From contig CALGNK010000003.1 in the NCBI GenBank assembly GCA_937958695.1, forward strand, positions 32,457 through 96,456: DNA of 64,000 bases, in the 5' to 3' direction. The position numbers and the translations under genes are program-made. Source of the stretch: an uncultured bacterium. Lineage in GTDB: Bacteria; DUMJ01. Under the pieces are notes generated by a model. The model did not search any database. It worked only from the letters and a program-made list of their open reading frames with translations, and was not told where the DNA came from. Below are positions 43,493 to 50,812 of this stretch, one piece after another. Within the stretch, counting starts at the first letter, position 1. Every line of letters begins with the position of its first letter.

Positions 43493-44418
43493 ATGAGTCC
43501 AAACTTCCTAAGTATATTCTTATAATCCTTCCCATATATCATCTTAATATTCACATCTGGATAAAGCTCCTTAAGCCGTTTAATCTTTCTATTCTTATAA
43601 TTAACTAGTCTTTGTCTTTGAGTTGTAAGCTCAATGTATAGGTCAAAGTCTGGCAGATAGAAATCTGGAGTAAAAGCAGAAATTATATTGCCTTCACTGT
43701 CACACTCTAGGATAAAGGTCTTAGGCTCATAAAGCCATCTAATTCCGTAAAAGTCTAAAAGTTTGGCAAACTCTTCCTCAGACGAATGGGCAAAGTGAGG
43801 AATATAACCTGTAGCATCTTTAGGATATTCAGAAACACCTTCGAATTTTACATAGCTATTTCTCTCTGCAATCTTTATTGCCCTTGTTATCATCTTAACT
43901 GCACCAGAAACATCAAAGTAATCCATATTTATTATAAGACTATAGAGAGAAGGATCGTGCCAATCTCCTCCAAATATCTTGTTTATATATAAGTCTCTTC
44001 TACGATCCTGCTCCGATATAAGTCTCAAAGCACTAACCTTATCCAGTTTATACTGTTTGATCACTTCAAGCACTCTACTTTCAATAGAACCGATAAGCTT
44101 TACATGAAATGCGTAGGGATGATTTCTAAAGAGGAACTGGCCTCCCCTTCCAAGAAGGACTATAGGCTTTTCCTCAGCTATTTCTAAAATAAGTCTATTC
44201 ATAAGTTCTATATACTTCTTTCTTGTATCACTAAAAGGCTGAATAGAACTCTCCTCTAAAGATTCTAACTGCTCTTCGGTAAGGCCATGCTTAACCATAG
44301 ATTCATTAATGTACTTCTTGTTTACAAGGAAAAACTTAAGCCCTTTAGCTAATCTCTCTGCAACCTCTGTCCCATTGCAACCAAACTCTCTAGATATGGT
44401 GATAATTTTTATATCCAT
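43489..44418 (-). CDS. Cytidylate kinase-like domain fused to PD-(D/E)XK nuclease-like domain
   Basis: Residues 1-185 match the cytidylate-kinase-like family (ITISREFGCNGTEVAERLA, YINESMV, LLGRGGQFLF, EQDRRRDLYI), whose P-loop lacks the usual GK[ST]. Residues 210-309 look like a small restriction-endonuclease fold: SSEEEFAKLLDFYGIRWLYEP (core EEEFAKLL, with E231), FTPDFYLP with D252, YIELTTQ with E263. The lysine expected after E263 is Thr, so cleavage activity is doubtful unless another Lys substitutes. The gene overlaps hpt. The fusion is unusual, and what it phosphorylates or binds is unknown. Confidence 0.65.
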   Translation of the reverse strand: MDIKIITISREFGCNGTEVAERLAKGLKFFLVNKKYINESMVKHGLTEEQLESLEESSIQPFSDTRKKYIELMNRLILEIAEEKPIVLLGRGGQFLFRNHPYAFHVKLIGSIESRVLEVIKQYKLDKVSALRLISEQDRRRDLYINKIFGGDWHDPSLYSLIINMDYFDVSGAVKMITRAIKIAERNSYVKFEGVSEYPKDATGYIPHFAHSSEEEFAKLLDFYGIRWLYEPKTFILECDSEGNIISAFTPDFYLPDFDLYIELTTQRQRLVNYKNRKIKRLKELYPDVNIKMIYGKDYKNILRKFGLI

Positions 44419-44489
44419 CTTAAGAATATTTTACCAAAAATAAACCCGTCCTCATAGTCTGATCTGTAATCACTTCTCAAAAAGAGATC

Positions 44490-44539
44490 TCCTTTCTGAT
44501 TAGAATTTGTATATTATAATAAAAGACAATCAGAAAGGA
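44490..44539. promoter_or_regulatory. 12-bp inverted repeat flanking a bidirectional -10 box
   Basis: TCCTTTCTGATT (44490-44501) and AATCAGAAAGGA (44528-44539) are perfect inverted copies 26 bp apart. Between them ATTATAAT provides TATAAT on both strands (44513-44520). The - strand copy would serve the kinase-hpt operon. It may be a two-site operator or a hairpin. Confidence 0.5.
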
Positions 44540-44592
44540 AACATATTAATTGTATTATACAAAATTTACCTAATCTCAAAAACAATAAACTG

Positions 44593-44667
44593 TTTTAATA
44601 ATTCTTTAATGTAGTATTAAATACCCCTTAATTAGTCTTTAAATAACACTTAAAGTAAAAGCTTTAA
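44593..44667. repeat. Second array of 11-bp phased TTAA boxes
   Basis: TTAA stands at 44595, 44606, 44617, 44628, 44639 and 44650, every 11 bp without exception, with a further TTAA out of phase at 44664. Flanks are mostly CT before and A or T after. It is 180 bp upstream of the kinase fusion gene and 62 bp before the next promoter. It resembles the array at 42802-42867. Confidence 0.7.
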
Positions 44668-44728
44668 TCTATAAACGTTATGACGTATAAGCATGGGGCA
44701 AAATTTTTAAGGAGATATACTTGGTCTG

Positions 44729-44757
44729 TTGCACTTGAAGACGTTTTCAAGTATAAT
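44729..44757 (+). promoter_or_regulatory. Promoter of the family-5 binding-protein gene with LacI-type operator
   Basis: TTGCAC (44729-44734) and TATAAT (44752-44757), 17 bp apart. The spacer holds ACTTGAAGACGTTTTCAAGT (44733-44752), a 20-bp palindrome with one mismatched pair and a central CG. Its core TGAAGACGTTTTCA differs from the catabolite-repression (cre) consensus at one position. A LacI-family regulator is inferred; its gene is not in the window. Confidence 0.65.
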
Positions 44758-44779
44758 ATAAATGGAATGGGAGGTGATA

Positions 44780-44791
44780 ATGAATCTATAG
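44780..44791 (+). other. Three-codon leader frame (Met-Asn-Leu-stop)
   Basis: ATG AAT CTA TAG directly follows an excellent ribosome site (GGGAGGTGATA). It would be the first frame on the mRNA, which starts near 44764. Further down AAAAGGGAGG occurs twice, each followed by GATTTAT; the second copy serves the ATG at 44890. A control role is possible but unproved. Confidence 0.3.
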
Positions 44792-44889
44792 ATAGCATTA
44801 TAAAGATTAATCTCTTATACACTCAAGTCTAGATACCCTAAAAGGGAGGGATTTATTTTAAAAATTTATAAAAAGGGAGGAAGAGATTT

Positions 44890-46884
44890 ATGAAAAAGTA
44901 TTTATATAGATCTATTCTATTAGGATTGGTTATTATACTTCTAGCAAGTATAGTGCCTATGTCTTTTTCTCAGGAGGCAAAGTTTCATAAACAGTACAAT
45001 ACACCTACAGACTACTATAAGCTTACCGGTAAGAGGATAGCCAAGTATAACGAAGCCCCTATGTTAGCAGAACTTGTAAAACAGAAGAAATTACCTCCAG
45101 TAGAGCAGAGACTACCAAAAGAGCCTATCGTTATAGACCCCGTAGAAGAGATAGGACAGTATGGTGGAAGGGCTAGGGTCATAGGTCCTATAGATGGATA
45201 TGGAGATACAGAGGCATTTCGTCCCCATGAAGGTATTCTAAGAGTAGGCCAGGATGGATTTTCTGTAGTACCTAATATAGCAAAGAACTGGAGTTTTAGT
45301 GAAGGTGGTAAGGTTCTTACTATCTATCTACGTGATGGGATGAAGTGGTCAGATGGACAACCTTTTACAGCTGACGATATTATGTTCTGGTACGAAGATG
45401 TGTTATTGAACGACGAACTTATGCCAACGAAACCTGTAGAGTGGTCTCCTGGTGGGAAACTTATGAAGTTAGAAAAGATAAGTAAATATGCGGTTAAAGC
45501 TACTTTTGCCGTTCCTTATCCAACTGCAATCCTTCACCTAGCACATTCAGCAGGAGTAGCAGGAAGATTTTTCCTTCCTAAACATTATCTTAAGCAATTT
45601 CATCCTAAATATACACCTATGGATAAGCTATTAGAACTTGCCAAGAAGGATGGCTTAGATACGTGGTATAAACTATTCCAAAAATATGGAGATTACTATG
45701 GAGGTTCCGGTATAAGGATAGCTCCTGGCGCTCCTACCCTTCAGACATTCTATGTGGAGAAAAAGGGTTTAGACTTTGTTGTCCTAAAGAGGAATCCATA
45801 CTATTGGAAGGTAGATACTGCTGGTAACCAGCTACCCTATATAGATGAGATTTTTGTCTCAGATATTAGGAATAAAGAGGTAGCAAATATGAAGATAGCA
45901 GCAGGAGAAGTAGACCTAGCAGAGATAAATACTATTATGGAAGATTATCCATTCTACATGGAAAATAGAGAGAAGGGTAATTATAGAGTTCTACTCTGGC
46001 AATCAATCATAGGTGCAGATGTAGCTTATCAACTTAACCTTACTTATAAAGAAGACACAGTACTCAGAGATATCTTTAGGGATGTAAGATTTAGAAGAGC
46101 CCTCTCATTAGCTCTAAATAGGGACGAAATAAATAAGGTACTCTATCTAGGGTTAGGAACACCGAGACAAGCAACGGTAATTCCTCAGTCTCCTTATTAC
46201 GAGGAGGCTTTTGCCAAAGCTTATATAGAATATAATCCTAAGGAGGCTAATAGACTCTTAGATGAGATGGGGCTAAAGCGTGGACCGGATGGATATAGAC
46301 TGAGACCAGATGGTAAAAGACTAGAGATACTCCTCGAATATGAAGACGTAGAGACACCAAAAGGGAAGACATCTGAAATGGCGGTTCACTATTGGGATGC
46401 TATAGGAATAAAGGTAACTGCTAAGGAGATAAGTTCAAGTTTGAAGAGCCAAAGGACATCCGCAAACCTTATTCAGATGGGGTTATGGCACGCTGATAGG
46501 GCTGGATTTTTATTTACTGTAGAACCATACTATTGGGTCCCTACAGAGGTAAGAAGTGAAGCCCCTTGGTGTGTAGAATGGGCTAGATGGTTTGCTACTG
46601 GAGGTAAAGCCGGCGAAGAACCTCCCCCAGAGATAAAGAGGATAAGAGAAGCTTGGGAAAAGATGAAATCTACTATGAGTGAAAAAGAGAGGATTAAACT
46701 TGCCAAGGAGATACTCAAATCTAACGCAGAAAATCTATGGACCATAGGGACAGTTGGATTAGCTCCACATCCAGTTGTAGTAAAGAATAATCTAAGGAAT
46801 GTTCCTGAAAAAGGACTATGGGGTTGGGACCTAAGAAGGTTTACCTCCTATGCACCTGAGACATTCTTCTTTAAGCAGAAGTAA
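44890..46884 (+). CDS. Family-5 (Opp/Dpp-type) ABC substrate-binding protein
   Basis: 664 residues with a signal peptide (membrane core LLGLVIILLASIV, cleavage after SFS near residue 27). The SBP_bac_5 fold shows WSFSEGGKVLTIYLRDGMKWSDG (core LRDGMKWSDGQPFTADD) and RFRRALSLALNRDEIN. The protein is longer than peptide-binding relatives. In Thermotogales many proteins of this family bind oligosaccharides, and the carbohydrate setting suggests the same here. No permease or ATPase gene adjoins it, and a terminator follows immediately, so it is an orphan binding protein. Confidence 0.88.
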   Translation: MKKYLYRSILLGLVIILLASIVPMSFSQEAKFHKQYNTPTDYYKLTGKRIAKYNEAPMLAELVKQKKLPPVEQRLPKEPIVIDPVEEIGQYGGRARVIGPIDGYGDTEAFRPHEGILRVGQDGFSVVPNIAKNWSFSEGGKVLTIYLRDGMKWSDGQPFTADDIMFWYEDVLLNDELMPTKPVEWSPGGKLMKLEKISKYAVKATFAVPYPTAILHLAHSAGVAGRFFLPKHYLKQFHPKYTPMDKLLELAKKDGLDTWYKLFQKYGDYYGGSGIRIAPGAPTLQTFYVEKKGLDFVVLKRNPYYWKVDTAGNQLPYIDEIFVSDIRNKEVANMKIAAGEVDLAEINTIMEDYPFYMENREKGNYRVLLWQSIIGADVAYQLNLTYKEDTVLRDIFRDVRFRRALSLALNRDEINKVLYLGLGTPRQATVIPQSPYYEEAFAKAYIEYNPKEANRLLDEMGLKRGPDGYRLRPDGKRLEILLEYEDVETPKGKTSEMAVHYWDAIGIKVTAKEISSSLKSQRTSANLIQMGLWHADRAGFLFTVEPYYWVPTEVRSEAPWCVEWARWFATGGKAGEEPPPEIKRIREAWEKMKSTMSEKERIKLAKEILKSNAENLWTIGTVGLAPHPVVVKNNLRNVPEKGLWGWDLRRFTSYAPETFFFKQK

Positions 46885-46909
46885 TCATAAGAGGCTAAGT
46901 TAAATATTG

Positions 46910-46952
46910 GCTGACAGGTAACAATCAGTTGATCTGTTGCCTGTCAGCTTTT
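46910..46952 (+). terminator. Rho-independent terminator after the binding-protein gene
   Basis: A 14-bp stem (GCTGACAGGTAACA at 46910-46923 with TGTTGCCTGTCAGC at 46935-46948, one T-G pair) followed by TTTT. The following gene begins 25 bases later. Confidence 0.85.
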
Positions 46953-46976
46953 ATAATTACAGTAGGAGGAAAAAGT

Positions 46977-47498
46977 ATGAAGTTAAAGGCGATCTTCTTT
47001 GATCTAGGGGACACATTGATGGATGAGACAACCGAGATTAAAGACCAAAATCTTGTAACTATAGATGCAGAATTAGTAGATGGAGCTAAAGAGATACTGA
47101 TAAAATTAAAAGAGATCGGTTACAAGATAGCGCTAGTTGCAGATACAAAAATTGGTACATATAAGAATGTTTTAGGTAAATTTGATATGTTTAGGTATTT
47201 TGACTGCTTTGCTATATCTGAAGAATTAGGATTTCAAAAGCCAGACCCAAGAATATTTCTATTTGCTCTAGATTCATTAGGCATAGAAGAGAAGGACTAT
47301 AAAAATGTTGTAATGGTAGGGAATAATCTAAGAAGAGATATCGTTGGTGCTAATAGACTTGGCATTATATCTGTATGGTTTCATTGGAATGATAGATACC
47401 CATCTAAGCCAGAAAATGAAGAAGAGATACCGAAATTTGAGATAAAACATCTCTCAGAATTACTGGAGGTGATAGAGAGGTTAGAGAAGAGCTCCTAA
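46977..47498 (+). CDS. HAD-superfamily hydrolase
   Basis: 174-residue phosphatase-like protein. Motif I is FFDLGDTLMD with the nucleophile Asp and acid Asp. Motif III is FQKPDPRIF. Motif IV reads VGNNLRRDIVGA, where GN replaces the commoner GD. It could dephosphorylate a sugar phosphate; substrate unknown. The ATG at 46977 has AGGAGG upstream; the frame opens 48 bases earlier inside the terminator, which is not credible as a start. Confidence 0.82.
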   Translation: MKLKAIFFDLGDTLMDETTEIKDQNLVTIDAELVDGAKEILIKLKEIGYKIALVADTKIGTYKNVLGKFDMFRYFDCFAISEELGFQKPDPRIFLFALDSLGIEEKDYKNVVMVGNNLRRDIVGANRLGIISVWFHWNDRYPSKPENEEEIPKFEIKHLSELLEVIERLEKSS

Positions 47499-47550
47499 GT
47501 TGGAAGACTAATTATATTGATTTCTCTTACTCTACTATAATAGAATTTAT

Positions 47551-47580
47551 TTGACTTAGACTTTATAAAGACTTTATAAA
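47551..47580 (+). promoter_or_regulatory. Promoter with tandem 11-bp repeats before the sugar-binding protein
   Basis: TTGACT (47551-47556) and TATAAA (47575-47580) lie 18 bp apart. GACTTTATAAA occurs twice in tandem (47559-47569, 47570-47580), so the repeat fills the spacer and the -10. A second -10, TATAAT, is at 47536-47541. Confidence 0.5.
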
Positions 47581-47601
47581 TAAATTTTGGAGGTGAAAGA
47601 G

Positions 47602-48963
47602 ATGTTTAGGTGTAAAAGTCTTTCGGTTTGGAAGGTTTTGATAGTTTTAATCCTTTCCTCTCTAGTAGTGAGTTCTTCTGTCTATGCCCAAAAGGCAACT
47701 GTAACTATTCTATGGAGAGATGACCCAGATGAGGTCCCAGTCTTAGATACTCTAATTGCTAATTTTAATAAGACTCATCCTAAGATAGAGGTTAAGGCAA
47801 TTGTAGTTCCCTATGATGAATATGACCCCAAACTTTTCTCCATGTGGGCAGCTGGCACTCCACCAGATATTTTCTGGTGTGCTGCAGAGTCTGGGTATGT
47901 AGACCATGCGATAAGAGATATGAACTTTACGTTAAATACCTTTATAGAAAGGGATAAGAAGTCTATAAACTTAAATGATTTTTATTCGGCAGCAATAGAA
48001 GGAGCCACCTTTAGAGGAGATATAAAGGGACTTCCATTTGCTCAGGCTTATACAGCAGTATTCTACAATGCAACCTTATTTGACAATGCAGGGATAAAAT
48101 ATCCTGCCACCAATTGGATAGATAAATCTTGGACTTGGGACAAGATGGTAGAGATAGCTAAGAAATTAACAAAGGATATAAACGGTGATGGAAGAATAGA
48201 CCAGTATGGACTTTTAGATACTAGAGACCTTTTTGAGATAGCTTGGGCATGGGGCGGAGATATGTTCGATGCGGATGTGTATAAAGGCTATCCGCCTAAA
48301 AAGTTAGCTCTAGATAAAACTAAGAATTACAATGCACTGTTAAAGGCACTTCAAGAAAGAGCTGATTTGTTGTATAAACATAAGGTAAGCCCAACTCCAG
48401 CTACCTTACAAGTCATAGAACAAATGGGTTCTCCTTTGAAAACTGGAAAGGTTGGTATGGTAATAAGCGGTGACTGGGCTATATGGGGCGCAATGCCAAA
48501 GAATTACAAATGGGGAATTGCTGCAGTACCTTATAGTGTTCCAAATATAAAGAAGGTCTGTCTTTATACTGATCCTTTGGAGATAGCTAGAACATCTAAA
48601 TATATCAATGAGGCTTGGGAATTTGTTAAATATCTTGCAAGTCCTTCCGCTCAAAAGTTTCTTATAGAGAAGACTAGCCGTATATCCTCTAGAAGGTCCT
48701 TAAGGAAGGATTATATAGAGAAAATAAGTTCCTTCTTAGTTAATAGTAAGAGGGAGCTGGAGGAAGTATTAGATGGGGCATTTAGATATTGCCAGGAAGA
48801 TGCAGAGCATACTGTCTTTGGTTTCTATCAACTACAGTCTGTATGGACCTCTGAGACTGACCCTCTATGGCTTGGAAAGAAACAACCTAAAGAGGTATTA
48901 GATACCCTGATTCAGAAGGTAAACCAAACAATATTAGAGAATCTTAAAAAGATATCTAAGTAA
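47602..48963 (+). CDS. Family-1 sugar ABC substrate-binding protein
   Basis: Extracellular sugar receptor of the MalE/UgpB type. The signal peptide ends SSSVYA; mature protein starts QKATVTILWRDDPDE. It has FNKTHPKIEVKAIVVPYDEY (core HPKIEVK), GTPPDIFW, and KVGMVISGDWA. I start at the ATG at 47602 with GGAGGTG upstream. Two permease genes follow after a hairpin, forming a sugar importer. The ligand may be the pectin- or amino-sugar-type oligomers suggested by neighbouring enzymes. Confidence 0.9.
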   Translation: MFRCKSLSVWKVLIVLILSSLVVSSSVYAQKATVTILWRDDPDEVPVLDTLIANFNKTHPKIEVKAIVVPYDEYDPKLFSMWAAGTPPDIFWCAAESGYVDHAIRDMNFTLNTFIERDKKSINLNDFYSAAIEGATFRGDIKGLPFAQAYTAVFYNATLFDNAGIKYPATNWIDKSWTWDKMVEIAKKLTKDINGDGRIDQYGLLDTRDLFEIAWAWGGDMFDADVYKGYPPKKLALDKTKNYNALLKALQERADLLYKHKVSPTPATLQVIEQMGSPLKTGKVGMVISGDWAIWGAMPKNYKWGIAAVPYSVPNIKKVCLYTDPLEIARTSKYINEAWEFVKYLASPSAQKFLIEKTSRISSRRSLRKDYIEKISSFLVNSKRELEEVLDGAFRYCQEDAEHTVFGFYQLQSVWTSETDPLWLGKKQPKEVLDTLIQKVNQTILENLKKISK

Positions 48964-48971
48964 AATATTTC

Positions 48972-48997
48972 TGGGAGCTGGATCATTCCAGCTCCCA
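48972..48997 (+). promoter_or_regulatory. Intercistronic hairpin between binding protein and permease genes
   Basis: TGGGAGCTGG (48972-48981) and CCAGCTCCCA (48988-48997) form a perfect 10-bp stem with a six-base loop and no following T run. As between malE and malF in enteric bacteria, such a hairpin can protect the upstream mRNA so that the binding protein exceeds the permeases. Confidence 0.6.
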
Positions 48998-49017
48998 ACC
49001 ATAAATAATTGTAGGGA

Positions 49018-49929
49018 ATGGATATGAGAACTAATATAAGTGCTATATCGAAGAAAGAAGAAAGATATTTTTACCTTTTTATTTCACCCTGGATAATAGG
49101 TTTTTTAATTTTTATAATAGGTCCTATTATAGCTTCTCTATACTTTAGTTTTTGTAACTATGACGTTGTAACACCACCTGTTTGGACGGGCTTACAAAAC
49201 TATAAGAAGTTATTCTCTGATCCACTATTCTGGCGGGCATTAAAAGTCACATCTTATTACTCTTTACTTAGTGTCCCTCTAGGAATAATACTTTCTCTAA
49301 TCATAGCTATCCTTCTCAATCAAAAAATAAGAGGTTTAGTTTGGTTTAGGACAATATACTATGTCCCTTCTGTTATTTCTGGCGTTGCAGTATCACTCCT
49401 ATGGATGTGGATCTTTAATCCTGAATTTGGTATCCTTAATTTTCTTCTTTGGAAGCTGTTTCGTATTCATGGACCAGCTTGGCTTATGAGTGAAGAGTGG
49501 GTCATACCTGCTCTTATCATCATGAGCTTCTGGGGAATAGGGGGAGATATTGTAATATACCTAGCAGGTCTTCAAGGTATTCCTACGGAACTTTATGAAG
49601 CAGCAGAAATAGACGGAGCAAACTCCTGGAAAAAATTCATAAATATAACGATTCCAATGATGAGCCCCATATTGCTCTTTACCCTTGTAATGGGAATAAT
49701 AGGTTCCTTTCAGGTATTTACTCAGGCATATGTAATGACTAGAGGAGGTCCTCACTATGCTTCTTTATTCTATGTTCTTTATATCTACCAGAATGCATTT
49801 CAATTCTTTAATATGGGTTACGCATCAGCATTGTCTTGGATTCTTTTTATAATAATACTTTTATTAACATTACTTATCTTTAAGTCCTCGCCACTTTGGG
49901 TTTATTATGAGAGTACTAGAGAAAGGTAA
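49018..49929 (+). CDS. Sugar ABC importer permease, MalF type
   Basis: Six-helix permease (303 residues) of the carbohydrate CUT1 group. The ATPase-contact EAA loop reads ELYEAAEIDGANSWKKFINI. FYVPSVISG-like YYVPSVISGVAVSLLW and the GGP segment RGGPHYASLF are also present. Either ATG at 49018 or 49024 could start it. One base before the MalG-type gene. Confidence 0.92.
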   Translation: MDMRTNISAISKKEERYFYLFISPWIIGFLIFIIGPIIASLYFSFCNYDVVTPPVWTGLQNYKKLFSDPLFWRALKVTSYYSLLSVPLGIILSLIIAILLNQKIRGLVWFRTIYYVPSVISGVAVSLLWMWIFNPEFGILNFLLWKLFRIHGPAWLMSEEWVIPALIIMSFWGIGGDIVIYLAGLQGIPTELYEAAEIDGANSWKKFINITIPMMSPILLFTLVMGIIGSFQVFTQAYVMTRGGPHYASLFYVLYIYQNAFQFFNMGYASALSWILFIIILLLTLLIFKSSPLWVYYESTRER

Positions 49930-49938
49930 GTGTATAAT

Positions 49939-50784
49939 ATGTTAGGTAGCAAGAAAAAAGAGGAAATTCTAATAAAAACTATAGTGTATATGCTCCTTAT
50001 AATATCAAGCATTATTATCTTAATCCCTGTATTTTGGATGCTTTCAACCGCTATAAAAGAAGACTCAGAGGTCTATCTATTCCCACCTGAATGGATTCCT
50101 AAAAAGATATACCTGAGTAATTTTAGTAGAGCACTTACATTCCTACCCTTTGGCAGATATTTTATAAACACCAGTCTTATAACATTTCTATCAGTAATTG
50201 GACAGTTAATTTCGTCCTCGCTTGTAGCCTTTGGGTTTGCAAGACTTAGGGCTAGAGGTAAAGATTTACTATTTATGCTAGTCCTATCTACCATGATGAT
50301 ACCTTCTCAGATAACAATGATACCTATATTTATACTCTTTAAATTACTAAATTGGGTAGATACATTTAAACCTCTCATAGTTCCAAACTTTTTCGGCGGA
50401 GCATTCTTTATATTTCTATTGCGTCAGTTTTATATGACTATACCTATAGAGCTTGATGATGCAGCTAAGATTGATGGATGTAGTTACTTTGGAATCTATA
50501 CCAAAATAATCCTTCCTCTTACAAAACCTGCTTTAGCTACTGTAGCTATATTTACTTTTATGTGGACTTGGAATGACTTTATGGGTCCACTAATCTACCT
50601 CAATAGTAGAGAAAAATTGACATTAAGCCTAGCATTAAGTAGATTTACTGGTATGTATGGAATGACAGCCTGGAACTTATTAATGGCAGCATCGATAGTA
50701 GTAGCTCTACCTTGTTTTGTACTATTCTTCTTTGCCCAGAAGTATTTTATTCAGGGGATAGTGATAACAGGTTTAAAGGGTTAA
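49939..50784 (+). CDS. Sugar ABC importer permease, MalG type
   Basis: Partner permease with EAA loop ELDDAAKIDGCSYFGIYTKI, six helices and the end VITGLKG typical of MalG-like proteins. A GTG at 49930 and an ATG at 49939 are both possible starts; I prefer the ATG. No ABC ATPase gene is in this cluster, so the importer must borrow one, as MsmK/UgpC-type ATPases do in other bacteria. Confidence 0.92.
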   Translation: MLGSKKKEEILIKTIVYMLLIISSIIILIPVFWMLSTAIKEDSEVYLFPPEWIPKKIYLSNFSRALTFLPFGRYFINTSLITFLSVIGQLISSSLVAFGFARLRARGKDLLFMLVLSTMMIPSQITMIPIFILFKLLNWVDTFKPLIVPNFFGGAFFIFLLRQFYMTIPIELDDAAKIDGCSYFGIYTKIILPLTKPALATVAIFTFMWTWNDFMGPLIYLNSREKLTLSLALSRFTGMYGMTAWNLLMAASIVVALPCFVLFFFAQKYFIQGIVITGLKG

Positions 50785-50812
50785 TGAGAATAAATCTCTA
50801 GAAGGAGGAAAT

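Larger units (their letters stand above)
44419..44889. other. 471-bp intergenic region between the kinase fusion and the binding-protein gene
   Basis: No protein gene beyond a three-codon leader. From left to right it holds an inverted repeat around a -10 box, the second 11-bp TTAA array, a TTGCAC/TATAAT promoter with a LacI-like operator in its spacer, a tiny leader frame, and a duplicated ribosome-site region. Each is listed separately. Confidence 0.7.
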
